Shown here piece by piece: positions 24,101 through 35,485 of a stretch of 64,000 bases of DNA (position 1 is the first letter of the stretch; each line of letters starts with the position of its first letter). The stretch lies in NCBI GenBank assembly GCA_003988855.1, contig QYAI01000059.1, positions 1 to 64,000 on the forward strand. The letters run 5' to 3'. The translations under genes were made by a program, and so were the position numbers. The notes under the pieces are model-generated. The model ran no database searches, was not told the origin of the DNA, and saw only the letters and a list, made by a program, of their open reading frames with translations. This DNA is from Arachnopeziza araneosa (taxonomy: Eukaryota > Ascomycota > Leotiomycetes > Helotiales > Arachnopezizaceae).

Positions 24101-25465
24101 AGGTGTTGGTAACCTTGATGAAGATGGGAGTTGTGATAATCGCGGCTGCAACGATCCCGTCGACGTTCGAGCCGTATTATAACTGGTATTCGATGTTGTG
24201 GATAGTCCAGAGCTGTATGATTTTCGATTTATATCAGGCGTCGTTCGTGAAGAGGAAGGAGTTGGGACCTTTCTTGGCAACATCGAAGGAGATCTCGAGG
24301 AAGTTCGTTTCAGGGGAAGGTCTGGTTGCGGTGTAGGTGGTGTATTTGGCATTGGAGGGGGACCTTGTAGAACTGACAACCTTTTCGCTCGTCTGGCATC
24401 CGTCGGGCTGACGGTCCTTGCACCAAGCCCAGTCGCGTGCGATGTTGAAGGCATTCCGGGCATCATAGACATTCGTTTCGCTGAAGACGATGGCGTAGCG
24501 GTCCCCCTACCATTTGGCTTCCCAGGTGATCTGCCAGCAAAGGACGCAGATCGGTTATGGTCTGGAGTACCCGTTGATACTACCAAATGTCTCTGGCCAT
24601 TCCTGGATGGTGGTTGTAGAGACTTCGTCTTCGCCGCCCGTGAGGCTGTCAATCCTCGAGCCCCATCTGTATATGTTGGGGCACCGCCTGTATTGAGGCG
24701 TGTCGATGTGCTCCCAGATTCTGATAAGCCTTGTGACGATGCATTCGAAACCACACTCGGTCTCCTTCTCTGTGCCGGTCTCGCGTAGTCGGTATCAATC
24801 ACACCAGGCCCTATGGATTTCCGAGGGGCCTTGCCAGCATTCGAAGATGCACTCCCAGATATAGGGGGGTATTGACTTTGACGCCTTGCTCGTATCGTCA
24901 CAGGTGCGCTAGGCGGTTCCATAGCTCCAGAGGCCCCTGAAGCTGAGGAAGAGATGCTGCTCTGTCTGGCCGACGCACTCTGTCGTCGTAACAATGACCC
25001 AGTCCTAGCAGGCCTGGGACCAGTGGGTCCACGACCTGCCACGCTTGTTCGTGCTTCGGTCATGTTTGATTCTGTAGCCTCGTGAGGCCGTTTCCCACCC
25101 GTCATGCTTTGGCCGGGAGTATTTGTCTCGATTGGGCGCTCGAACTTGAAGTCATTAGTCGCGGAAGCTATGCTGCTTTGGAGATCGTCGAAACTTGGAG
25201 ACGGGAGGAAATCTAAAGAAGCGGTCGTGTTTTCATCTGCGTTGTATCCACCAAAAGAAAAGAGGGAATGGTGATTGCGGGTTGAAGCATTGAGAGTCGG
25301 TTCGCGGATCGAGAGCCGTTGTCTTACGCCGCCGTCGTAATTTTCCTGTCTAGCCCACAAGTCAGTACTGACGTCGTCGGAGTCTTCGAGGTTAAAATTG
25401 CCATACGTCCTGGATGGCGAAAAATCCGGCCTTGGGCCTGAATGAGCTTTCTGTTCTCGAATCAT
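21154..25465 (-). CDS. pom1: Pom1-like DYRK-family protein kinase
   Basis: Two exons, 25465-22310 and 22266-21154, with a 43-nt intron inside the kinase domain, about 1422 aa. Pom1 in fission yeast forms cell-end gradients that control polarity and division site. The first ~1000 residues are Ser/Pro/Arg-rich and disordered. The catalytic domain starts near residue 1000 with GKGSFGQVV and AVKII. It has HCDLKPEN (catalytic Asp about 1124), DFGSS (about 1144) and the DYRK activation-loop YTY (about 1156-1158) before SRFYRSPEVILG. After the kinase there is a 100-residue Ser/Thr-rich tail. 25465 is the first real ATG in frame. The frame is open to a TTG at 25501, so an upstream exon is possible. 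Confidence 0.88.
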
Positions 25466-27805
25466 GGAAGCGACCTCGAGGTTGGCCCGACAGCCCAGCA
25501 ATGTCCAAATGCAGAATCCTCCAGTACCAAACCTCAGTCCAACCAGGGGCCGAGATGTGGAAGAGGTTATCTCATTTCAGATGGGGTTGTGAGGGCGTGC
25601 AGAGGAGGGAGGACGTTCGAGTATCGAATGCGAGCCAGGGCCTCACCGCGTGTTGATTGCCGTGATGCCTCAACCTGGCTGGGACGTCACCGAGAGCGTG
25701 CGACGGGGGAGCAGAGGGAAAGGTGAAGTGCAAAGATGCAGAGGAAGATGGGCCGGAGCAGAGTTCCTGCAGCTTGCCGTTTGATGGTTTGATTAGATGC
25801 TGCGACTCTCGCAGTCCGTCGTCGTCGCCGCAGCCGTATCCAGAGAAACTAAACGCAGGGTTCGAGATGCGTAGCGAAATGGGCGGCGGAGCGAATCAGC
25901 GGCCGCCATTCAGATATACTAGCCAGGCAATATGCTTAAATGCTCCCCAGCATCCTGTCGCAGCTTGTTTACGGAGGGCAATGTTGATAGCAAGGACGAT
26001 CCAATTACCCTGTCTCGTCTGCTGTCCTCCAAGTGCCAGCGTCCTGCGACTCGATCCTCCCTGAGTCTACCCCTGAGGAGCGCTGGTTTGGCTGTCGAAA
26101 TGCAGCTTTTGGTTCCAACAAATAAATTCAGTTGCTTGCTGGCGTACCTGGCCCTGAAGCGTACGAACGAATGGAAAGGGGCCTGGCCTCTTGGTTGCAG
26201 CCGCCACCGTTTCCCGTTGTTTACATGTCTGTGCTGCTCTCGAATGGGGATTCCGTCGTCGATAAGTCCCGGTCGTTCGTGTCCCGCAATCAAAAGGCCA
26301 TCTCAGTCATCTCACCCGCAATATGGTGATCCACTCGTGCGGATATGAGCAAGACATTTCTGCCTCCTCAACCACTCTCGCCGAGTCTGAGACCTGGAGC
26401 GTGAAACTTGAGTTTGCATAATGAAGATCCTGCACGGCGAATCCTCTCAGCAGCACCCTCTCTGATGGTCGAGTCGCTTGCATCCCCATCCAACAGTTGA
26501 AGTGACCGTGAATGAACAATCCAGACCCGCCCAGGTAGAAACTCCTTGTCAATTACTGTAAGCAGCTGCAGCTTGCCGGCGATGCAGATGGAAGCTCTGG
26601 GCGCTGGTAGATGGGCGGCGCCAGCTCTCTATGTTTGAGTGGTTCTGTTCATGCACCTTCTCGAATTACAGTACCCACAAGCGCAGACAATTCTCAACAA
26701 GAGTCTTCCAAGAGCGCAATGCTCAAGGGGAACCAAGATCACCGACTCCATGAATCAACCATTAGACGCTTGTTACCTCGCAATTACCGACCTAGGTATG
26801 AGACCAGAATAGCATCTTCCGGTGACCCAAGTCAGGTGTTTGCCGCGCCCACCTGCTTCGGCACAACTCAAGCGCCTCAACTCGTAAAGGGTACAATTCT
26901 ATCCCAACGTGCTGGGAGAGAGGACTGCAGCTTCTGAGTTGTCTCAAGGTCCAATTCAACCTTACTCGTCTCAACACGCCACTCCCGCGGCTGAGACAAG
27001 GCTGCACGCCCAACGTAGATTTTGCTTCGACGCGTTGTCACTTGAACCGCGTCATTCCTTGACTCTGAGGAGTACAGATACGGAGACATGGTTTCCATCA
27101 TCGCGATCGTGTCGCTACAAAGAAGCATATCAAGACAGCTCTCCGGCGACAACAGCCGTCTGAGACTCGTTGTGCTCGTTCCCACCGGAGTTTTCACGAC
27201 TGACTCTTGGTGAGACCATCTCCCTGCCTGCGTCAACAATTCTGCTCTGGTCTTCATGGTACCAAGTTGAGCCGTAAGTTCCGAAAGAACCCAGTCGCGA
27301 CACTGATGACAGCTACAGGTGCTACAATTCCCGGGTTCCAAGCGTCATCCTGGAGAGAGCTATTGCATCGACAAGCAAATCGAGTCGTTGATCTCGGGCA
27401 TTTTCCTGCTTCTAGTTGTTGCTTAAGCTCTCCTCTCTCTCTTTACTTCCGGTGGAGCTTTTCCCAGCGAATCACGTCCTGTTTCCCCGCAGAAACGAGC
27501 TTGAACCTGGTGCAAATCACCTCCACCCAACGCCGACACTCACGTCGTGTGCCCCACGGTGAGTGGCTCCCGTCCTCTAAACCTCAAGATTCTCGCTGCT
27601 CGCATTCATTGATGAAGACGGCCTGCTTGTTGGTCCTCTTATCCCAAGCTTTAGGCGGCCAGGTTAAAATGCCCGGCGTGCTATCTGATAATATATTCAG
27701 CATGCTCCTCCCCGCTTCTGGGGTCCGTATTGCTTTGGTATTTTTTCCCGCTTCGCCATTGTACTTGTCTCAATAAACATAAACACTCCCCTTCACTCAT
27801 TCATC
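25466..27805. other. 2.3-kb divergent intergenic region, possible long leaders
   Basis: Lies between the divergent kinase and MFS starts. GC-rich and pyrimidine-rich, with many shadow ORFs, none with a recognisable domain. It may hold long 5' leaders or a non-coding first exon of the kinase. Confidence 0.45.
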
Positions 27806-29439
27806 ATGGATGAGAAACAACAGAGCGGAGAGCTGCTCGAGTATGGCGGAGAGAAACATCCTGCCCTCGCCGCAAACTCCAGTCCTGATGTCGAGGATAA
27901 AGAAGGCCTTCGCACGCTGGACGACGGTGTCGCCGCAGACCAGGTCGCAACGGAGGTTGATGCAGCCGAAACTGGACGGATTTTGAGAAAGGTTGATATC
28001 CGTCTAGTTCCACTGTTGGCCTTTCTGTACCTGTAAGGATCGGCAAACTCCTCAAACGAACACAATGATAAAGGGTGGATGCTAACAACACCAGTGTTGC
28101 GTACGTCGATCGAGGCAACATTGGCAATGCCAAAATTGCTGGCATGGAAAAAGACCTCAAGCTCACTGGTTCACGCTACAATATTGCCTTGACCGTCTTT
28201 TTTGTCCCATATGCTCTCCTCGAAGTGCCCAGCAACATTATGCTCAAGATTCTCAAACCTTCTCTGTGGATCTCCATCATCTGCTTTATATGGGGTGTTG
28301 ACATGACATTGATGGGCGTGGTAACTACACACCAAGGTCTCTACATCGCCCGTTTCTTCCTCGGCGTCGCAGAAGCTGGTTTCTTCCCAGCAGCTACGTT
28401 CCTCCTTACCCTCTGGTATCAACGCTACGAAGTTCAACGTCGCATGGCCGTCTTCTACGCCGCTGCCTCTCTCTCGGGTGCTTTTTCTGGCCTCCTCGCC
28501 TTTGCCATCGAACACATGGCAGGAGTCGGTGGCCTCAACGGATGGAAATGGATCTTCATCCTCGAAGGTCTAGTTCCAGTAGTCATCGCCTTCCCAATCT
28601 ACTTTCTCCTCCCAGATCAGCCCGAGACTGCACGGTTCCTCACCAAACCCGAACGAGAATTCATCATCAACCGGATCGCAGCTCACACTGGCTCAGGGCG
28701 AGGTCGCGTCACCAATGCCGATAAAATTCGATTCCACCACATCCGTGCCGCCTTCTTGGAGTGGAAAACTTGGGCCAGCGTCATTCCCTTCTGGAGTATT
28801 ACAGTCGGCACCTACGGTTTCACGGCCACCGCTCCTACCGTAGTAGAACAACTCGGCTACAGCAGCGGTAAAGCCCAACTCATGACTGTACCCATCTACC
28901 TCTTTGCCACGCTCACTACCTTGGGCGTAGCCTTCCTCTCTGACCACTACAAGCAACGCACGCCTTTCATCTTTGGAGGCATTGGCTTTGCCGCACTAGG
29001 TTTCATAGCCGAACTCGCAATCCCACATCCCAGATACCCCGGCGTAACTTATTTCTTCCTCTTCTTCATCGCAGGCGGCTTATACTGCCCCTTTGTCTCC
29101 ATCGTCACTCTCACCGCCAACAATCTCGCTCCTTCATCGAAACGCGCCGTCGGCATGGCCATCATGATCTCCATTGGTAACCTTGGCGGTATTTGCGGCA
29201 GCAACATCTTCCTTGCACGTCAGAAACCAAAGTACCAAGATGGGTTTGGGGTCAGTCTTGGCTTCTGCGCTCTTGGCTTGGTTGCAACTTGGATTCTAAG
29301 AGTTGCGTTTGATCGCGAGAATAAGAAGAGGGATAAGCTTTTGGAGGAGGTTGGTGAGGAGGGGCTGAGGGCGAAGTATTCAGAGCAGGAGCTTCTGGAC
29401 CTGGGTGATAGGAGTCCATTCTTTAGGTATACCTTGTGA
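27806..29439 (+). CDS. MFS transporter, anion:cation symporter (allantoate permease type)
   Basis: Two exons, 27806-28032 and 28095-29439, with a 62-nt intron, 523 aa. It likely imports an organic anion such as a vitamin or carboxylate with protons across the plasma membrane. A 75-residue cytosolic N-terminus leads to TM1. Then VAYVDRGNIGNAKIAG, the signature of the Dal5/Tna1/Liz1 (ACS) branch, is seen right after the splice site. RFFLGVAEAGFFPA (TM4) and LPDQPETARFL after TM6 are further ACS hallmarks. Twelve hydrophobic segments can be counted. The substrate cannot be told from the sequence. Confidence 0.9.
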
Positions 29440-29639
29440 GATCTCACTGGGGGAAGGAGTGGAGATGGTGGAGGCAATTTCAGTTTTAATGGTAAAGCGA
29501 GGTATTGAAGATAGCTGGAACCTAAATCGATAGTCGTAAATCATTTTATCGTCTGTCCACTCTTGATATCTTCTGAATCAATAACAGTTGTGAAATCAGT
29601 ATCCATGCTCCTAGTCTCCAAGAGCATACATTTTTGATT

Positions 29640-31260
29640 GTCACTATCACAAGAAGAGTAACGATTTGACCCCACGCGAATTCAAGAATTCAAGAATCAG
29701 AGACATCGATGAAAATTGTTCCATCCACGATGACGTGGTGGTTTGGATACAAAATGGAATTCGAGATTCGAGGTTCGAAAAAACATGGAAAGTCAAGAGA
29801 GAGTCGAATCGACATTTAAACACTTCGAGAAAGGCCAGGACCGAGACGGAGAGCGGTGAGGCCGCGAAGTGCAACAAAACTTCACTTTTGGAGATGACAC
29901 TAATTAACATTTAATATTCGACATTCAAAATTCAAAATTCAAAATCACTAGGAAACAAAAGAATATGAAATTGACATTCGGACATTAGGAGTTCAAACCT
30001 AGCTCTAAAAAGCAGGATTAGGACCGAGGCAGAAAAATGTTTGGGTTTCCTAGTGAAAAATGCAGTCGTATTGGTAGAATCTGTCTCTTTCCGGTAAACT
30101 ATAAGGGAACAAGTAACCTACTTGCTAACTAAAAACACGTGTAGGGAGCTTACCCCTCTACAAGCCCTCTATCAACAAGTCTCAGCCCCCGAGACTGCAG
30201 AATCTACCATACAACTAAACCGCAACCCCGTGTAAAAGAAAACCCATGCTTTGCTCCCCTTCCCAAATAGTCCCGCATAAGTATATGTCTTCCCCTTTCC
30301 ATTTCACTACTTTCCCCTTTCTATATATCCAGACTTCCTTTATCAGGACACTTTTATCAAACGTCAATCTCGAAGCTTTACCTATCCCTTTAGAAGTTTG
30401 GTAAACTCCTCAGTGTTCAAGTTATAGTACTTCTCATCTTCAGCACGCATTTCCCAGCCGCTCCTTCCTGCTTTGTCCACAGAGGCTGAGGTCGCGAAGT
30501 GCAACAGAACATTTAATCTACAGATAACTCTTATTAACATTCGACATTTAAAATCCAAAAAAACATCCGAGACAAAAGAATGTCGAATCGACATTTAAAC
30601 CCTGAGCGAGAAAAAAAAAAGGAGAAAGACCGGGACCGAGACAGAGACCGAGATGGCCGCGAAATGCAACAAAACATTTAATCTGCGGATAACTCTCACT
30701 GACATTTAATATTTAACATTCAACATTCGAAATTCCGAAATTCTAAGAAAAATGTTAAATCGACATTCAAACCTTCAGCTCTAAAGAACAACAAACAGAA
30801 GCGGGACCGAGACCGAGACAGAGAGCGACGAGGCCGCGAAATGCAACAAAACGTTCAATTTCCAGACAGCCTCTTATCGACATTCAAAATACAAAAAAAC
30901 CTCAAAAGACAACCAAAAGTCGAATCGACATTCAAACGCTGAGAAAGTAAAACTGGGACCCGTGGCAAGACGGAGAGCGGCGAGGCCGCGAAGTGCAACA
31001 AAACACTTAATCTCCAGACAGCCTCTTATCGACATTCAAATCATTCAAATCATTCACTCATCCTGACAGTGGCCGAGGGGGACCGAGAGCCGCGAGGCCG
31101 CGAAATGCAACAAAGATTTCTGAATTTCAAGGTGGGCCGATCGACATTGAGACCAAGTCTAATAGAGATGAGAGTTGGTGACTGGCGGAGCAAGAGGACT
31201 CAGGAACAGGAGAGGACCGACAGCACCCGACACCGCGAAGTGCAACAAAATATGTGACGT
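29640..31260. repeat. degenerate repeat array with GCGAARTGCAACA core
   Basis: Related blocks repeat with cores at about 29863, 30493, 30656, 30834, 30985, 31097 and 31233, so spacing is about 110-180 bp within the denser part. Each block has a GACCGAGAC-type purine stretch, then GGCCGCGAAGTGCAACAAAAC or a near copy, then TCTTATCGACATTCAAA, and often GTCGAATCGACATTTAAAC. Many differences between copies are G/A or C/T. About 30060-30460 is a non-matching segment. There is no coding potential; the ORFs here are chance. Not a family I recognise. Confidence 0.75.
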
Positions 31261-31718
31261 CTGATGGATATAAATCTTGGATGTTTCTGCACCCTGCTTT
31301 CAATTGTCGTCACATCTCAATCAAATGATGACAAGTCAATGGTCACATGCAAGGAAGAAAAAATGTAGTAAGCTCAATTTCGTATTGTTATTATTGAGAC
31401 TGATGTCCCTCTGTTCCCTTTTGCAAAATCAGCCCAGCGATTCTAGCATAACGCCATCCCATCCCAACCAAACTCCACAGCACCCTTATTGCATGAGTTC
31501 TGTGCATAATGTACAGAATTATTAAGATTAAAGCATTATTAGAACTTTTCTTTTCGCTAAGGACAGACATGAAGCGTAAGTAGCGCTGATGTCTGCGCAA
31601 TTGTAATGATTTGGTATGATGTGATGCCCCCAAAATTTTGCCTTTGTGGTTGACGCCATGGATATATGCTCCCCGAAAACGCCGTTTTAAGTGATATGAT
31701 CAAGAGAATGTGACGGAC

Positions 31719-32587
31719 TTAAAGAAAGTAGGCAGCGAAGAGCCCGACAACAGCAAGGCTGAAGCTGGCAGAGTTGGAGACTGCTGCACCAGTAAAGGAT
31801 GTAGGAGGCGCTGTTGAGGTACCGGATGGGCCGACAGGTGTTTTGGTAGCAGAACCTGTGATGGTAGCAGAGCCTGTGTTGGTAGCAGAACCAGTGGTGA
31901 TAGTTGTTATAGTGCTGTTGCTAGGGAGTGTAGTGGTTCCACTTGGCCCAACAGTTGTAGTTGAGTTGCTAGGTGGGATGAATGTAGTTGTAGTTGAGGT
32001 TGAAGTCGTGTTTTGGCTTGCAGAGCTGGTTGGGACGGAGCTTGTAGATTGTGAAGTTGTGCTTGCAGACGAGCTTTTAGTCGAGCTGCTTGAACTGGTG
32101 GAACTTGCCGTGGTCGTAGTTGTAGAGGAGGAAGGGTGAGGAACTGGGGTACAGTTGGGTAGAGTGAATGTGCCGTTGAAGTTTCCGGAGCCGCCTTCAA
32201 CGATGCAACTAATAACTGTCAGAGAAATTGTAAAGCCATCAAATTCAAACGTACTTTTTGGAGCAGGCGGCATCACCGCTGGTATCAGAGGTCTCCCAGC
32301 AAGGAGCGTAGTTGACGCCATATGGGAAGTATCCAGCAAGATTATCATTGCAGTTACCAGGCTGGCCTACACCATTATTGCAGCGGATGATGATGTTGGT
32401 GGAGAGAGAATCTCCAGCGCAGAATGCTCCGTTGGGGTTGTCCTTGGGACAGGTGAATACACCAGTAGTGGAGTTACTGTTGCTGTTAGTTGATGCTTGA
32501 GAGGAGGTGGTGGCAGACTGACTAGGTAACCTGGGCGCTGGCAGTAGCAGCAGCAGCTGCTGCGAGGAAAAGTGCTGTGTATTGCAT
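31719..32587 (-). pseudogene. GPI-type Ser/Thr-rich surface protein with an apparent frameshift
   Basis: Exon parts are 32587-32255 and 32208-31719, with a 46-nt intron. The ATG at 32587 opens MQYTALFLAAAAAATASAQ, a clean signal peptide, but its frame meets TAG at 32524-32522. The mature part, SQSATTSSQAST then FTCPKDNPNGAFCAG, is in another frame. It continues through a Cys-rich domain of about 100 aa, a Ser/Thr-rich stalk and a C-terminal hydrophobic tail GAAVSNSASFSLAVVGLFAAYFL-type (GPI signal). The rest of the frame is well kept, so the break is recent or a sequence error. If whole, it would be about 273 aa, a cell-wall or surface protein of unknown role. Confidence 0.7.
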
Positions 32588-33640
32588 CTTGAGTAGCGGT
32601 CTTGGGTCTGGTGGTTGCTTGAGGGATGTGGTGAACGAAAGTGGTTGGACGAATCGCTAGTTCCAGAGGAAACGATGGTTGAGTTCAAGTGAAGGTTGTG
32701 GTTGTTGTTGTTGTGTGATGGAAAAGAGAAGGAGAGACTGCGAGGGGAAAAGAGAAAGATTTATATCGTAGAGGCAGACAACAATGGTTGGGGCTGGTAG
32801 CCGCATGCAACCAGGGCAGGCACAAACGCAAGGCTGAACTAGGAAAGGGCGAGTGGCTGAGTTCGTCAACACGAACAAAAAACACCACCCAAATAGCGCC
32901 GCAACGAGAAAGCGCCGTCATCGTCATCGGCATACCCGTAGCCAATACGAAATTCAATAGGGAAGTCCCTATAGATCAATCTATTTTGAGATACCACTCA
33001 CCTACTCTTGATCTTCTTCGTTCCGTTCTTTGTTTGCTTGCACTTGACTCTTCTTCTTCCAGGTCTCCCGGTCGCGTCCTCCCTCTCTGGCTGGGTGCAA
33101 CCATCGACCGGCCACCTGGTTCCAAGAAAGGCTACAGCCGGCGATGGGACGTAGCATCCATTCGTCTGGTTCCTGGGATGCATTCATGCATGCTGCTGAT
33201 GTCACAAAATGGAGAGGTTGAAGAGCGGCCGTCGCGATGCGCTGTTGTTGTGGTTGCGAACGGAAGTTTTCTGGTGTCGTGACATTTCGGTGGCTGGAAG
33301 CGACGGCGCGCTCCTTACTCTGTTCGGCAACGATTGATTGCCACAGTCACAGCCACAGCTTCAGAGTCCCCTCGCGGGGTAACGAGATCGGTCGAGAGGA
33401 GGAAATGGATGGGTTGTGATATTCATTCACGCGAACCCTCGAGAGTTTCGTCTCACTCCTTGCATGTTATCACTGCAATTTCAGATCAAGCTTGTCTTTC
33501 TTCTCTTGTCCTTTCTCCCTCGCAAAATTCTCATCACACCATCTCGTGTCTTGCCAAGAAGTCGCATTTGCCTCATCACCAGACTATCGTCAGCGCATCT
33601 TCAAAATACCTCGTATTTCTCCAGAAGCTAGCTCCCAACC
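32588..33640. other. divergent intergenic region
   Basis: Promoter region between the GPI-type gene and the DsbA-like gene. Pyrimidine-rich tract at about 33010-33080. No supported gene. Confidence 0.5.
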
Positions 33641-34696
33641 ATGTATGACTCCACCATTAACTTCACTTTGGATACCATTTGCCCTTGGTGAGTTCTACCA
33701 TCTTCTGCTGGCTGATTACAACCCTTGGCTTACCAAGCCATTCGATGCGACGAAAAGGACGTATTTGGCAAAAAAGAGGTATGAATCTGGGCAGTGGCTT
33801 TCCTTAAATGAATATCCTAATTTTGGACTTGGAACAGACTCGATGAAGGTTTGTCATGGCCTTTTGTTCTGGTAATGGATATTGAAGGGTTCCATTCGTC
33901 ACGGGTTTGAATCACGTGACGAACTCTTGCATTCTTCTTCAGTTGTAGCGGAGGACCTTCTGACAAGACCTAGCTCTGAGAAGAGTCCGAGATACACCTG
34001 ATTCCTCCAAGGTCGAGTTCACTATCAAATACTTTCCCTACCAGCTCTACCCTGAAGCGACCCAGGAGGGAGAAGACAAATATGAATGGTACAAGAAATC
34101 CAGGTTTGTCATTCGCTCTACACACAGCCTGCCTTCAAATTTCTTATCAACGCTCATTAGATATGGGAACTCGGAAGAGAAGATGAAAATGTATACCACA
34201 TTGATGACCGCATACGGCGTCTCAGCTGGTATCAACTACAAATTCGGTGGTACAGTTGCCAACACTCTCCAAGCCCACCGTATCATCCAGTTTTTCCAAG
34301 AATCCAAGGGCCCAGAGACGACAGATAAATTGGTGAGCAGCCTATACAAGCAATATTTTGAAGAGGAGAAGCATCCGAGTTCTGAAGAGACCCTCCTTCG
34401 GGCTTGTCGGGAGGCAGGGATTGAGGAAAAGGAAGCCAAAAAGATCGTCGAAGATCATGATGAAGGATTAACGGAGACGAAGGTAAGTGGATATATTTCG
34501 TATGTCAGAAAAACGATAATACATAAAGCTGAACCTTGCATGGAAGATGGCAATCAGAGAACAAGCTAGCAACGGTATTGATAGCGTGCCGTATGTTGTC
34601 ATTGAGGGAAAGAAAAGAGACATGACGATTCAAGGTGCGAATGAAGTCGAGGACTATGTCAAGGCCCTGCAGCAAGTCGTTAAAGAGAGTGGCTAA
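33641..34696 (+). CDS. DsbA/FrnE-like thioredoxin-fold protein
   Basis: Six exons: 33641-33687, 33758-33778, 33838-33848, 33974-34103, 34161-34482, 34547-34696, giving 226 aa. Exon 3 is only 11 nt. The family (DSBA oxidoreductase, PF01323) includes FrnE and 2-hydroxychromene-2-carboxylate isomerases. The start MYDSTINFTLDTICPW reaches the active-site loop, which splices to CPWTYLAKKRLDEAL. The second Cys of CPxC is Thr, so thiol exchange would use one Cys, possibly with glutathione. The later blocks AHRIIQFFQ, NGIDSVPYVVIEGKK (cis-Pro loop SVP) and GANEVEDYVKAL are all typical. I am sure of the family but not the substrate. Confidence 0.85.
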
Positions 34697-35485
34697 GCAC
34701 CCAACCAATTCATCGAGATTGGTTTGAATGTTGACTAGCTGGCTTCCACTCACTAACCAAATGAGAACCCCCTAAAAAGTGAATTCTTGTGTACAGTACT
34801 TACTTCAAAACCCTGACTATAAATATTGGCATCTCACCTCTTCACATGTCTCGTGCGCAAACACGAAGCCATTTCTCGATAACGCTTGCTTCTCTTTCCG
34901 TCCTTCACATCGGAGTCGCGTCTCTACAGTTACAGACGAGATTTGATTTTCAAGATGGAGGATATATTATTGTCAACTCTCTTTCTGCTGTCACCTTGCT
35001 TTCCGCTGTCACCTTCCTCTCCGCTCTCAACCCATCCCCTCCCTCCCTCCCTTTCCACACCTCTCTGAACAAACCCGCTCTAGCCTCTGATACCAAACCT
35101 GCTCTCAGCGCTCACTGGATATGGAAGTTCAGAGTTACAGCATCTCATATAGTAGACTCGCGTAGGTTGCGGGTTGATTTCTCATGACGCTAATCTATAC
35201 TCCTATCATGGTTCTGATCACTGACGAGTCATCACCGGACTCGTGATTCTTTTATGCATTCCTTTGGTGAGTGCACCGCGGCGATGGGTATCAAGACCCG
35301 ATTCCTCCTGGCGACGAGAATCCAGATGGAAAAAGGCTGGCTTTGAAAACATCACACGGAGAATTCTACCGGGATCGTCCCTCATCATGGCATCTTTGTC
35401 AGCTCGGAAATTTTGATGATGCTAGTTTATTACTGTACCCGTTTCCACAGAGCCGGTACTTCCTTGATATCTACAGATGACCCGT
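34697..35485. other. intergenic, no gene seen
   Basis: 3' flanks of two convergent genes. ORFs at 34789-35187 and 35271-35480 lack protein character. Confidence 0.5.

Noticed and set aside
23604..24788. Gly/Phe-rich plus-strand ORFs within the kinase gene
   Set aside because: Antisense shadows of the Ser/Pro-rich N-terminus of the DYRK kinase.
27207..27776. 189-codon plus ORF upstream of the MFS gene
   Set aside because: No protein-like motif; frame ends in MFS leader and composition is pyrimidine-rich non-coding.
29666..29914. ORFs in the repeat array
   Set aside because: Composed of degenerate repeat units; frames are not kept between copies.
31774..32139. Val/Glu-rich plus-strand ORF opposite the GPI-type gene
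   Set aside because: It is the antisense shadow of the Ser/Thr-rich stalk; the minus frame has signal peptide, Cys domain and GPI tail.
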